The notes beneath the pieces are model-generated. The model saw only the letters and a program-made list of their open reading frames with translations, was not told the origin of the DNA and did no database searches. Of a stretch of 64,000 bases of DNA, positions 35,917 to 48,967 are shown one piece after another. A program made the position numbers and the translations under genes. Numbering within the stretch: the stretch's first letter is position 1; each line of letters opens with the position of its first letter. Source of the stretch: Pomacea canaliculata (Eukaryota > Mollusca > Gastropoda > Architaenioglossa > Ampullariidae). The stretch is taken from NCBI RefSeq assembly GCF_003073045.1, contig NC_037591.1, positions 39,820,589 through 39,884,588 on the forward strand, written 5' to 3'.

Positions 35917-38900
35917 ATGATTACTCTTCTTATTTTGTGTTTCTTTACATTTGCAATTCATCGGCAAGTGCAAGGTAATCACTAGTGAATCAACATTCTA
36001 AGAGTGGTTTAAAATTATATATTAACAAACGTTTATGTCTGTATATTTAAATGTATCTGTGTTTAAATATCGACATGTCTGTGCTATTGTCAACAAAAGC
36101 TTTGCAAACACACATAGACATATGGGTGAAATTACTCATAAACACAAGCGTACGTGGTAAGCTCTGATACATATAAATATATGTTGCATGATTAGTTTAA
36201 AATGTTTGTTTTAAATTCTTTGTTTTAAATCCTTTAATTATTATTTCATTTAAGTTACTATATGATTGCTTGTTTAAGGACAGCTTAGTCTAAAATCTGT
36301 TTCCTAGCTTGTGGCGGTGAATACACTTCACTCACTGGTCTCCTATCGTCTCCATTGTACCCGAGTCAGTACCCGCCTGACCAGGATTGTGTTTACATCA
36401 TCAGAGCACCACCAGGATATCGGATCACCTTGACATTTCTCCGTTTTGAACTCGCAGATGAAACGGATAACTGTCAGCACGACTATCTACAGGTATAAGT
36501 AACATTGAAGGTACAAAGAGTTAAAATTTCTAATTTGCTTAATGTAACATGAATGCATTCTGCAATATGTTGAGAGTGATTACAAAGTGTTTGGTTTCCT
36601 CTCACTTTCTGACACATTAACTTCTGGGTTAAGACTGTTCTCAAACAGACAAATGAACAAACAGGTTTGATATTATTAGAATCCTTAAAGAAAACTTTTG
36701 GATGGGCTTAATATCATTTCCTTCTAATTAAGTAAAGGTTAATACCAAATACTTTTTAATCCAAGTCCAAATCAGTTTGCATCCTCTGTTCTTGACACAT
36801 GCACCTACAAATATCGATATGCAAAAACTTGTTAAAATCGTGTGTTTACACAGACTAACTAACATTTGTTTATCACATTATTGCCGTAAGAGCTGAGGAC
36901 TTTACAGCAGAAACTAGTTACCATCATGGTCTCTGTGGCCGCTTGATCTGCTTAGTGAAAAGTGTAAACATGTATCTCGAGAACAGATGAACAGCATTCA
37001 ACTGATTTGCCCTGAAAATTACCTACAATTTCACTTAATAAAATTAAAGGTTGGCAAGGTAGAAGTGAATGCTTTGACGATCCTTCATCTCTTCGTTTGA
37101 AGATTAGAGATGCGGGTCAGGGACATCACCATTCTTGTCTATCTACTGCACACCACAGCCTACACAGACGATCATCATCAAACACATGTGGATCAGATTC
37201 CGTTCTGACTCATCTCAGTCCGCAGCTGGCTTCCATGCGAGCTACACTGCAGGTGGGAAAATACATCTGATAAAGTTATAATAAAAACCTAAGGAAACTA
37301 TTACCAACATGTTTCTACTTTAAGGAATATACAATGTCAATATCTACTTAAGTAATGCAAAATTATTACACGGATAAGAACATTGTACCAAATAGCATTT
37401 AAACATTTCAAAATGATTAGAAATGGTCTAGAATCCTCCATAAATATTTATAATGTTTAAATACTATCAAGGGTATTTCTTTGTCTATATTGGTCTAAAT
37501 CAACAGTAATGAATAAACAATAATAAATGTTAAAAAAGTAACCATACTTATTCTCTAAACTGTATCAGGAACAATGTGCCATATAATATATATAAAATAA
37601 GAGAGTACAACAGTTGTTATCAAAATATATTTATATTTGTAGTGAGCCAATAGTTTTCTTCATTCTAGGTTTGTTGGTAAATAAATTAATTTAGTTACTG
37701 TGAGTATATGTGATTTGATGTTTGTTTTTGTTTGTATATATGAGCGTGTGTGTTTTGTTAAAGTTTATGGACAGATGGCAATAACTTTCTGATCAATGCA
37801 GACCTGTTCCTATTTTCCTCAAAATACACTTGCAAACTCAATCAAGCTGTAATCATCCTACGTCAAGGGTATTGTATGTTTTCTCTATTTTTATTTTGAT
37901 GTTGATATTTTACTTAAACAAAATTTAAACCAACTCCGATTGTTTGGATTGTCTGCAGCCATAATCCCCCAAAAGTTTCTCCTTATTACCGCATCTGTGC
38001 TATCGGGGTATGTGGGTATTAACAACATAGACATCGACACATATAGCACTGTTGACATTCCGCTCATTGGAGTACAAGACCCTGCTGCTGTTGACTACAA
38101 CCCAATGAATGGTCGCTTCTACTGGACAGACAATGGGGAGAAGACCATCCGATCAGCTAATCTTGACGGCAGTGATGCTCGGCTTGTTCGCTATTTAGGA
38201 TTGGGTAAAGTCTTTCATTTAAAAACACTATTGCATAATATATATATAATTATATACCGAGCATGATTTGTCTTTAACTCATAATAATAATAACTTCTTT
38301 TAACTAACTTCTTTTTTGTAAAAGCGAATACAAGCAACTAGCTGGATGTGTATAAAAGAGAACTGAATCGACCAATGCCAATCGAGGATGCAATCTATAT
38401 TTTTCTCTTTGTCCTGCCTTAGTTTTCTTATGGTGGAATATAATTATCTACAGGTCGTAGCTCAGTAGTTATTCTGGCTCCAATAGATTGGTACGGGGAA
38501 AACAATTTACATGATATAGCCTGTTTTCTTTGAATTCTCAAGAACTTAAATTTGCTTTACAGACTGTTTAGACTCTCATCACAGCTAACTGTAACTACTG
38601 TATTCCCTTTTTAAATATTTCTAAAAACAAGAAGATTAAATGCAAAATAAAATTCGAAATAAGGTTTATACTTATTCGGTTGTTTGATAATAAAAATACA
38701 GTTATGATTTCCAGCCTCTGTACCAGACGGCCTGTGTGTAGACGCACTGTCCAGGCTCATCTTCTACACAGACGCAGGCAATAAAGTCATCGGCATGATC
38801 ACCATGTACAGCAACACTCATCGAATAGTCATCAACTCCTCACTTGACATGCCGAAAGACATCGAGGTTGACAAACGCAATGGGTAAATATATTTAATTT

Positions 38901-41900
38901 AACAATAGGCTAATTAATTCAACATTGGAGAAATCAAATTACTCAGAAAAACAAGAAATAAATTGCTGATCACGTTAAAGTGCTGAAACAAATGAGATGA
39001 AAATATAGACACATTAGTTTTGTCCCAGATATCCAGTTTATAAAAAGTACTAGAAAAAGTACCCAGTGAACAGGATTGAAGAGTCAACGCACTCTCCTAG
39101 CAGAATTTAAAGGATGCAAAAACCATTTGTAAATGATTCAGTTGAAAAGGGGACATAATGCTGCGACGCCGACCACTGCCCTCTCTTCTCTCCATTTTCA
39201 TTCTCTCTCACCGTCTCATGAAGTGCCTACTGATTGAAGAGACGATTTAAGCTAGCTTTAGGATAGGATACTCAACTGTGGATCACATGTTTACCTTGAT
39301 GGGTTTGATTCAGAAACAATTCTCTCTTAATAGTAAACTATATGTGGCATTTATAGACTTTGAAAACGTTCTCTATTCAATAAATAGAAACTTATTTTGG
39401 CCCATTTTGTCAAAAATGGGTTTCCATGCAAGTACTTTAGATCCATTAAAGTCATGTAAAATAATGTAAAAAGAAAGAATTATATGTGGAGCACAGCTAA
39501 CTGATTATATAAAATGCACTAAGGTGGTAAAGCAATGGGATGTGTGTAGTCCTGTATTACTCTCTTTTTAATCAATGAATTGGCAATTGAGATAATTTAG
39601 AATGTAAAACATGGAGCCTCCCTTTCTATAGATTACTGTAAATGATAACCAAATTAGGGTAATGTACTGGACCGACCGTGGCGCCACACCTACCATAGAG
39701 CGAGCCAACTATGACGGTACAGGACGTCAGACTCTGGTCTCAGGGGGCGAGTATCTCAAACAACGAACGCCATCGCTCTCGACACAGTCGGTGAGAATTT
39801 TTCTTATCAATCTATCCTTCCTTTTTTTCTTTTCCTGTCTTATTTGTTTTCTGTGTTATTACCCTATATGAAACATTTAAAATAATTATATTCTATGAGC
39901 TCTTCCGTTTATATATATATATATGTTTTTACAGACAAACAGTTTTTGCTATAGTTTTTCTATTTTGGTGTGTGTGTGGTCTCCCTGTTGTGGATGTACA
40001 CATGCAGAAGGCAGACTGTACTGGACAGATGGTGGCACGCAGAAGGTAGGCTGGGTTGACCTGGAAGGGAGGAAGACTTCAGTGATTCTACAACAACCAG
40101 GATCAGTCTTTCACGGCATGGACCTCTATCTCAATGACTTCTTTGTGACGGACTGGAGGTTGGTAGTGCTATCATTTAATTTCTTTATTTCTATTGCATA
40201 TAGAATATGTCAAATATGTTTCTTCAGCTGACTTTATGGCGGGAATATGATTATTATTACCAAAATTCAAATTTATTTACCCTAAATATTTACTGTCGTG
40301 TTCTGAGCGTGCAGAACTAAGCCAGTCGTGCTCATTTTAAAGGATAAAAAACAAACTTTTTCAGTTTTCTAAATCGCAATCAGACGATAAAAACACATCT
40401 TTATCGCTATGGCAAGGACGGCGGCAACAGAAGGGAAGTTGCGAACTCTCGCTCAAGATTAAATGATATCCGTGTCTACGCTGAGGAAGTCGAAGATAAA
40501 GGTCAGTGAGCAGACATGGTAGTCATAAGTATAGACAGCAATATTTTACCTGGAAACACCATCCACAGGCAAACGATCTCTTTCCGTCCTCAAGAATTCA
40601 TGCCCGCGAATAAAATATTAACCGATATTTTTGAAAATTTATTTCTATTAAAGCTACAATACAGACAACTGTTTGTGGTACTCTGTTTTAAGGAGCTTTT
40701 TGAAAAGAATTACTTGGTGTGAATTATGAGGAATAAAGGTTTTGTTTTATTATAGTAAAATCAAATGAAAGGTTGTGGTGTATGGGACAGAATTCACAAG
40801 TTGTGATGTAGATCAAAAGCTAGAAAGTAACAAAAATTATTGACACAATATATGACACACAAAGTGTTGAACAAACATATATTTTATTAGAATATACATC
40901 AGAATTTGAATATTACTTCCTGGGTTTTTTTTTTCATGTTTAGTTGTTTGAATACAAATGGATGTTGAATTGAGTAACCGGCAACCGACCTCAACAAGAC
41001 GCTTAAGCAACTGAATCTTCCCCAACTCTCAAACATAGCGAAATACCTGACAGGTTGAGCTTCATTAAATTTAAGCTGCTAAGGGGAAGTAATCGATAGT
41101 CAAACTATTTTTAAAGGATTCAGTAGTTTCCTCCCTTATATATTTATTTACGCACAGAGCGATTATGATGCGACCGCTACTTGTGGGCGGATGGGAATCC
41201 CGGTTACTATTCGGTGAGAATGAGACTTGTAGTGATATCAGAGTTCTGCTACTTCCAGACCTCTAAGTACCGATGTCAACCCCAAAACTTATCTTTAAGG
41301 GGACGGCAGCGAACAGCCCAGTATGTCTACACTTCATAGTTTAAATCTTTATTTCAGGGCCGAACGGATGTGGAAGCAACAACGGTGGTTGTAGTTACAT
41401 CTGTGTACCCACACCTGGCAACAGAAGTAAATGTCTCACTGAGGACGGAGGATCTAGTAGGTAACCTGTTAATGGCTTGAAAATAGTTACAAGCAAAATT
41501 ACCTATCAGAAAAAGTTGTAATCTCAGTTTAGATAAATTACATATCTATAATAATAACACATAAAACATCAAAATTTCCTGTTGAAAACTATTCTTCTGC
41601 TGAATATAACTCGTAGAATACAAACGATAGCTTAATTAAATTTTCCTCTCGATACCAAAGGCAAAATAAAAAAGAACGTTATTTTTTAATGATAAAAATG
41701 GAAGAAACAATCATCTTAACTACATGATGCTACTTCTTCAAATATTCATCATGTGTGTATACACACTTGTCAGAAGTCTTAAGGGAAACATTTAGATGTT
41801 CAAGACACTCCATGTGTTGTCGTCTGCCGCGGCAAGAAAAAAAACTAGAAAGGCAAGAAAATATGCATTTGTAAGATAACCCGAAGCCTAAAAGCTCGAT

Positions 41901-44900
41901 AGCAAAAATAATTTGTTGTCGAAAGTAAGGACGATGACACTTCGTTACAAAAGAAAATTAAGATGTTATCAGTATCTCTTGGCAACATTTTAAGTTAATG
42001 GGCTACCTTCCATCAGCAATTTTCCAACATTACATTGTATTACGAAAAGTAATAATGTAAGTGCAACTTGCAGAGTAGCTTCTTGCAGTAAAGCTCCAGG
42101 GTCTTTATCATGCTTAGTCATAAGTATTAAGAAAAGTTGCGAGCTGCAGTAGTCTGTCATTAGGTCCGAAACAAAGACAAAGAGCACTTCACATGTGAGA
42201 ATTTCTACTACGTAAGGATCTACAATAATAAATACCCATGTAGCTATTGCAAAATAACTGCTTTTAATACAGGAATATCTACTTGCAGACGTAGCAAAAC
42301 TCATTTTAAAAAATTAGCCCTTAACTGCGATATTTATTTTTTTATTGTTTTTCCTCGAACTACAGCAAAAAGTGAAAGTCCAACGACTGGCAGCTCAACA
42401 AAAGCACGTGATCTGGTCACACCGAGCTCTACAAGGGATCCCAACATACCAGCAGGTAACACTGAACTGATGTTGTATTGCATAATTTATCTCTTGCAAC
42501 ATAACAAAAGGTCTATGCTAAGAAGTCTGCGGTTTATGTCTGTACGTACACCCGTAAAAATACACTGGTGGATAATTGATTATGGTGTTTGAAAAAGCAA
42601 GTGCATGGCTTTTAAATGGATAATTAAGTGCTTTCTTTTATTATGGTGCATGGTAATAAAGGGCACTTTTCAAATACCAGTACCAATATATTTCCATCTA
42701 TCTCTATTAGCAATTCTACCTCTAGTATCTAGGATTGTCACCCCCATCTTGCGGCATCCTTACCAGCACCTACAAGAATCTATTTTTTTCCTACAAGGTA
42801 GCCGTTTACACTATGGATGTGAATGCTGTGAGTTTTAAACACCTAGTTGTCATAGATTAATATTCGATACGCCTTCTACAACACATATACAGAATATTTG
42901 AAGGCTTTCTTAAGGAACTTGATTCAAATCACAAACTCAAAAAAACTTCCCAACCTTTCCAATAACTTAAATGACCCCATCACAACTCTCTAGCTCGCAA
43001 ACAAGAAGATTGCAACACTGGTCAGTACATATGGTGTAACGATTATCAACCAGGACCAAGCAAATTATATTAAAGGAAAGAGACCTATCGCTACATTCTG
43101 TTCTTTTTATTAAAATATCGACAAGAAAGGAAGAATAAAGCAAAAACTGAAAGCAAAAATTCGAAGTAGCAGGGCACTTCTTTAAAGTCTACCATTACTT
43201 GTCGTAAAAGAAAGTAAGATAGAGAGAGAGCTACAGGAGGGACGGGGAGAGAGACAAAGCATAGCATGTGCAACAGTTTGCTAATCTTCTCTTAGAAAGA
43301 TTGCAACATTGTGTCATCCAATTCCTTTTTCTGTTTTTCAGAATCAGAGTCTGTGAGCACTAACACCAAGATCATCATTGCTGTCTGTGTTGTGGCGGCT
43401 GTAGTAGGAATTGCTGTCATCATCACACTCTTCATTTTCTTCAAAAAAAGACGTAAGACGCATGACACCAGCTCGGGTGATGCATGTCTCCCCGTCCTTT
43501 ATGTCTGTACATTTGTAGTCATTGTCATAGCAAATGTACATTTTGTAGTCATTGTCTCAGTTCTTCTGCAACCAAAAATGTACAAAGATGCCTGTGCTCA
43601 TTTAATGTCCATAGACTTGTGCTTTAATTTGCCTTGACTTTTAATGACATTTACAAAAAACCAAAAAGTGTTAAAAATTATCTTAATGCAACTTTATTAT
43701 AAATAATTTTTTTGCTCAAATGGGTGACAGAAGAAGAATAATAGTGAATGTGTCTGTCCACAAAGAGATGACCTAGGAACATATATTCTTTCGGATGATA
43801 GGATGTGCAGGTGGAAGCAATCGCAAAGAACTCGTGGCTTCCACGCAGAGACACAACACACGTGAAGTCCCCCTGGGGTCACTGACAGCAACATCAAATA
43901 ATATTTCAGGTGTTAATGCTCAGCACAATGACCACAGCTATCAATCCGGTTATAGAGAGGGCAACTCTAGTGACGCAGGTAGGTACACTAACCATGCTTT
44001 TTGTTCAAGTATAACTGGTCTAAGTATAATTGGTTTACACAATAATAGTTGTCTTCTCCTTCTGCCATACAAATATTTGGGAGCAAAACTTGTTATTAAG
44101 TATATCTTGTCTGGTCGGGAGGGGTGAGGACAAGAATTGTTCATACATTAGCCAAACCCTGGTTTGGTTTCGTTGCGACGATAACGACTCTAAGGAGAAT
44201 GGAGAACTGGTAGCTGATCATCCCTTTCAAACTGAAGTCTCTTACCATGTCAGTCTTGTCATCTTATTACCTGAGTGTTTAAAAATAATAATAGTAATAA
44301 TATGTTGATTTGTAAAATCTTTTCCCCACCGTTAAAGACAGGATCAAAGTGCTTTAGTAAAACAAAAACACACAAACATTGTAACACTGGATATCTGTCT
44401 CAAAAACAGTTAAAAAATTGCTGAAAATTAGCCGAATTCTTGTAGTATGATAATCAGGTTAGTTTAGCAATAACTAAGAATTATCCAGAATTGCTTCACC
44501 CACACACCCAGTGCTCCGTGGACAATGTTTTTGCGTTTGAACTCGCTCGAGGGAACATTTTACAACGGTTTTAGCCTTGTACAGCCTTGGCATTGTAGGA
44601 CTTGACCTTTTCGTGCCCCATGATGTAGTGCTTAAAGTTGTTAAAGACTTACACAGAATACCTTGTCGCTTGATTACCCCATGTTAATTTTGTCATCAAA
44701 ATCGTTTTGCTGTACAGAGTAGGTTGTGTCGACATAGATTATCAATAAATAAATGATTGGGATCCTACATGCTTGCAATCTCGGGCGATGTTTTGTGCAG
44801 GTGAGACAAACTGCGAACAACCTGCGATAATCACACCAAAAAAGCTCTATCCTTACATCACAATGGATAGACAACCAGCTACACAGACAGGTGAATACTC

Positions 44901-44955
44901 TAAATCGACTTATCAAGAAGAACACCTTTATGACGACTTGAATCTCCGCCATTAG
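35917..44955 (+). pseudogene. Receptor gene C: CUB / YWTD-propeller / EGF / TM paralogue with frame disruptions
   Basis: Exons by alignment with gene D: 35917-35974, 36308-36492, 37103-37252, 37959-38204, 38715-38883, 39658-39790, 40008-40158, 40365-40501, 41358-41456, 42366-42455, 43342-43452, 43811-43978, 44801-44955. Domains match D: signal peptide (MITLLILCFFTFAIH), CUB, propeller (RFYWTD, LIFYTD, VMYWTD, RLYWTD), EGF (GSNNGGCSYICVP), stalk, TM, and a two-exon tail with YITM (a PI3K-SH2-like YxxM) and YDDL. Exon 3 is 4 bp shorter than in D and exon 6 is 1 bp shorter, so the frame is lost in CUB and again in the propeller. All five losses are one base of a doublet (gg, aa, cc, cc, cc), which also fits consensus errors in a long-read assembly. 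Splice sites and all other exons are intact. It may therefore be a young pseudogene or a functional gene with base errors. Confidence 0.72.
39250..39610 (+). mobile_element. LINE reverse transcriptase fragment in gene C intron 5
   Basis: The + strand encodes RT core pieces: STVDHMFTLMGLIQKQFS, KLYVAFIDFENVLYSINRN, then, after a stop, CGAQLTDYIKCTKVVKQ, DVCSPVLLSLFINELAIE. This matches the usual order from the palm FxDFxKAFD motif to GxxQGDVxSPxLF. It is fragmentary and dead. Gene D has no equivalent at the matching site, so it entered C after the C-D split or was lost from D. Confidence 0.55.
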
Positions 44956-45190
44956 CCGATGAGTTACAGGTAGGTTCACTTAACACACGGTCTCCAAACT
45001 TAAAATACAGTCATTTTGAAAATGTTGCTCTCCTCCCTATTCTTTTGTAAAAAATATTTTACTATCAAAAAAAATATATCATAATATATGGAAATAGATA
45101 TAACCGAAATGATCTATTAAATATAGCAAGAAACTCTGTTTACATAAAACACATTTTCTACAATCTTAAATATTTTTAAAACCTAAACTT

Positions 45191-45196
45191 AATAAA
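45191..45196 (+). terminator. Possible poly(A) signal AATAAA, gene C
   Basis: This is a good AATAAA about 235 bp after the last codon of gene C. The flank is very AT-rich, so a chance match is possible. I found no close equivalent after gene D; the next clear one there is at 59988. Confidence 0.3.
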
Positions 45197-45690
45197 AATA
45201 TTAAATTAGTCTACAGTAATGTTAAATATATTTTTACAAGTTTTCTTCTTTCATGTGAATTCTTTTATTTGTCTACTTTAAACAGGAGCGGACAAAGCAG
45301 AAACATCTTTACTCAATTATCTTTTTTTAAACTTGCGAATCATCGAAGATTACCAGCACACAAAAAAAAAGAACAGCAACATATGCATGGCTGTCACAAA
45401 AAAGCATTTATTTTCAGCGCCAGTGTTTTACTCATAGGGTACCCTTACAAAGTGCTAGGTTGTCCACATTTCTCCTGAGGTATGGCACAATTTGTTCTTC
45501 CTAGTAGCATTTTTACTTTATTTGTACCTGCCGATAAAATCTTACAACGTAAACAACTCTCATACACGAATATGCTCTAGAGCCAAATATTCCATCCAAA
45601 AAATAGCCTGCAACCTTAAAAATTGCTATTCCAATAAAATTTGGTGAGAATCAAAGAAAGTGTAGATCTGATTTGATATCAAACAACACC

Positions 45691-45718
45691 ACCCTGTCAC
45701 ACACACACACACACACAC
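45691..45718 (+). repeat. (CA)n microsatellite
   Basis: A short CACACA run in the C-D spacer. A related run lies in the duplicated segment near 61279-61292. Confidence 0.8.
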
Positions 45719-46389
45719 TCCAAGTCTCCAATGAATAACAAAAAAATCTACTATAGAGCAAACTGCAAAGCGGCGCAAACAGCACTGTAAGGGGAGGGCA
45801 GCAAGAAAGTAAGGATGTCACTATTACGACTGTTATCTCCCTTACCACACACAGACAGCAGTGTCTCACCTTTCCTTTAATTTGATTTGAACTCAGTCTG
45901 ATAGATGTGACATTAACTGTACGATCCAGGTACCTCGACTATTTCAAAATGAAAAACAAGACAAGTTTTGGTGTAATTATTGATTCTGAGGTATATAACT
46001 AGAAAATGCTTTTGTACATGAAATGCTGTATAAATATAGTTTCTGAGATTTAAAATTGTTGTTGTCGTTTTTATCGTCTCATCTTTGGTAACGCTCTCGT
46101 TAAATGTCTGACATGAGGCTGCTTTACTTCTGTATTTTCATTTGAATAAAGCTACCTGTCATCAAATATATGTTGTTAGTTATCTCTGTAATTAAATATA
46201 TCTGTAATTTCCTTCGATTACAAAGATTGGTCAGAGTATAAAAACGTGTGGAAAAACAAAATACGTAGATAGATCAGACTATGAGGAAAAGTGAACGAGG
46301 TTTTACCACTGCAATAAGGGAGCAACGATCCTGAAAGCGGGACCCTGGACTCTTTTCCGAAATAAACTTGTTTAACTAAACCCAGTTTA

Positions 46390-47290
46390 AAACAGACAAG
46401 AATATGACCGCCAGCCACCGCTACGATGGTTTACCAGAAATGTTCGTAACCCTAAACCACTTCTTGTTGAGTGTTGAGAGCTGTAGTTACACCCCGACCC
46501 CACTTTGTCTACACTTCAGACATCTCACTGTTCTAGAAACTTCCTCCCTTGAAACGTGTGTTGACTCCGAATGAAGTTTGCACAACTCGGGTGTCTGAGT
46601 TACCCTCGCACGTTTCGGGTTTTCTGTTGTTCCTCCTATGAGGAGTTTCTCCTTCTTAAATGAAAAATGTGTTTTCTTATGTCGTTGGTCGAAATCACAG
46701 GAAAATATGCTCTCTCCTTCTCTCCTGCTCTTTTATCTTCTATGGTCATGACAAATGGCAATCTGACAAAAACGATTTTTTTAATCACAAAATGGCCATT
46801 GTGTAATATTTCCTTCCTCTAACGGTGCTTCAATGTTTGAGTTCCGAAGAAAAAGTGAGCTTATTGTAGGGCTACGAGTTTTGGAGTGATTGGTTGTATT
46901 AACTACGCTCATCTCTCCGTCTTTGAGCAATGAAGTATAATAGTTTTTCCTTTTTCCTGCTGACCTCCACCTAACCCCAATGCAAAAACAACAAAGAGAA
47001 CGTGCTTTGCTTAAGGAAAACTGAGGAGTTACTCTCGCCCTTATACTCATAAAACCTCTACATACTAAAGTTAATTATCAGCTATTTTTCTGTGCTAGAA
47101 ACTACACAACTCGGGTGTCTTAGTTACCATCCATACATACACAGAAAAAAGTTTTGGGGTTTCTGATCTTGCTTCTACGAGGAGTTTCTCCTCACTTAAT
47201 GAAAAAATTGTTTTTTATGGCGTTGATCATAGCCACACTGAAATAGGCTTTATTGTCTTTGATTGTCTTTTTATTGTCTTTTTAACAAGA
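46390..47290 (+). repeat. Gene-spacer repeat block upstream of D (copy 1)
   Basis: The block holds ACCAGAAATGTTCGTAACCC, CTACGAGTTTTGGAGTGATT and two copies of a GAGGAGTTTCTCCT-centred segment (about 46640 and 47180). The same units recur in the same order at 62480-63620, and a third copy of the GGGCTACGA...GTATTAACTAC part lies at 48717-48845. It appears to be the upstream portion of the duplicated gene unit rather than an interspersed transposon. Confidence 0.6.
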
Positions 47291-47664
47291 TTTTATCTTC
47301 CATTGACTTTAAATAACTTGCAGCTTAAACGGGTGTTTTCATAAAACATCGAGAAAAATCTTTCAGATAAGCGTGGATATATATGAGGTGCATTCTCCCA
47401 GCTGTTCAGCATCTTTGATAATTTTATGCAAGAATCTTCCCTAACCCTAAAAATGTGTTTCCCCTCTTGATCAGGGATGATTCCATATGTAATTTGTTGT
47501 TTGAAATAAACTGTTTTTGAAAAATTCTGAACATCCATTAAATTTGTAATTTAAATTTCATTGCCATAGAGAGAGCCAAGGTCATCTTATCTGTTTATAT
47601 AGATCACCAACAAACACCACAGAACTCATTTTCTTGTCTGTTTTTCCGGACTCACAAATGTAAC

Positions 47665-47930
47665 ATTTCACACCACTTCTTCACTCTCTTCACTGGCTAT
47701 GAGTTAAAGCAACAATAGACTACAAGCTCTTGACTCTATGCTATGAATTCTTTGAAGGCTCCTCTCCCTACTTCTTTACTTGTCTGTCCACACTCCTGTC
47801 CCAAAACCTTGGCTTCTCATCAGACTCCAGCATTCTATCCTCCCTCCCATAGACAGTCACATACGGACAACGGAGGTCCTCCCTCTGTGCTACTAAGCAG
47901 GGGAACTCTCTTCCATTGTCTCGTGCACCA
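47665..47930 (+). mobile_element. CR1/L2-like LINE RT C-terminal fragment upstream of gene D
   Basis: Across shifting frames the + strand reads as the LINE thumb/C-terminal segment: a worn LHWLPV motif, DYKLLTLCYEFFEGSSPY, a SSDSSIL block, then TYGQRRSS and GNSLPL. It is the same kind of element as the fragment near 3.0-3.7 kb. It ends about 15 bp before the CRE-like cluster. Confidence 0.45.
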
Positions 47931-47945
47931 ATGGCGTCTTGTGTC

Positions 47946-48210
47946 TGACGTCTTGTTTACGTCATTGGTTCCACGTCATTTGAAGCAGAAAATGACGTCA
48001 TATACAAGTCAAAAGAAGCTGCTCGAAAAATAGCCGAGTGAGCGGCAAAACACGACGGCCTTCTCCGCCATCTTGTTTATGACTCTCTCAGTGACATTCC
48101 TCTCAACTTGTGCCTCTTCCATTTGATTCGCCTACTAATCTCTGTTCTCATCGTCATCCGCCGGGGCTCGTCGAGCGTTGTGTTGTGTGTGTATATATAT
48201 AATACGTCAC
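47946..48210 (+). promoter_or_regulatory. Cluster of CRE/ATF-like sites upstream of gene D
   Basis: Four CRE or half-CRE motifs lie in 55 bp: TGACGTC at 47946, TACGTCA at 47958, CACGTCA at 47972, and a full palindromic TGACGTCA at 47993. A fifth, TACGTCAC at 48203, follows a TATATATAA run. CREB/ATF or bZIP binding is the usual reading of such sites. A donor-like GTAAGT follows at 48222, so 48215-48221 could end a 5' exon spliced to 49455. Function is inferred. Confidence 0.42.
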
Positions 48211-48716
48211 GCGAATGCAAGGTAAGTGTTTGTTCGTCATATTACATTTATGTTCAGCAATTTGTCTCAAAAAATTATTAGAAAATAAAATTTGAGTCGC
48301 ATCAAACTAATTAAACCAAGACATTAAGAATTTTCAAATGAATGGTTGTAAATCTCTGCCAGTCCTGTTGATGAGTACTTTATCGAAATGAGTATACAGT
48401 ATGTTATATATATATATATATAAGAAAATTAAATGCTCTTGTAATTGATAATAAATAAGTTTAGGCTTTCAATTGACTAAACCAAATGAGAATACTTTTT
48501 GCAGTAAGATTTTTAAAGTGGACTTTAAATTTGAGTTTACAGATGACAGGGCAGGAAAAGTGAGTGGTAAACGACGGGCTTGCTTGAGATACTGTCAGCA
48601 ATGATTATGTAGATTATTTTTTCCTTAAAATTAGTATTATAACGTGAATAAAGCAGAAGCACTCTTTCCATTTTATGTTGGGGATTTTTCCTCTCCATGG
48701 CTTTCCTCCTTATACC

Positions 48717-48845
48717 CATTGTGTAAGATTTTTTCCGGAACTGGGATCTTCAGAATTGTGCAAGGAAAACTGAACTAATGGCAGGGCTACGAATTTTCTG
48801 ATTGGCTGTATTAACTACATCTATCTCTTCGCCTTTGCATAGTTA
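48717..48845 (+). repeat. Third copy of the promoter-proximal spacer module
   Basis: About 130 bp similar to 46793-46930 and 63490-63620 (ATTGTGTAA, GCAGGGCTACGA, GATTGGCTGTATTAACTAC). It ends about 70 bp before the alternative leader exon of D, so it may hold promoter elements. Confidence 0.5.
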
Positions 48846-48912
48846 GAAAACGTGTGAACGCGAGCACATATATCGACACAACCATCGAAAGGCGTTACAC
48901 GGCGCAAGGACA

Positions 48913-48967
48913 ATGGCCTCCACGTTTTTGTATTTTATTACATTTGGAATTCACCAACAGGTGCAAG
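48913..48967 (+). CDS. Alternative leader exon of gene D
   Basis: An ATG opens a short hydrophobic leader (MASTFLYFITFGIHQQVQ) that ends at a GTAATC donor in phase 1. The sequence and donor match the later leader exon (FFTYAIHQQVQ) about 550 bp downstream. Splicing it directly to the CUB exon at 49812 keeps the frame and gives a 606-residue protein. Splicing it through the exon 49455-49520, which is 66 nt and symmetric (phase 1 to 1), also keeps the frame. A TATA-like CATATATC lies about 45 bp upstream of the ATG, so the exon could have its own promoter. It could instead be a dead duplicate of the leader exon. Confidence 0.6.

Noticed and set aside
38452-38510. tRNA-like GTCGTAGCTCAGTAGTTA
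   Set aside because: It resembles an A box only. No acceptor stem, anticodon arm or B box could be folded.
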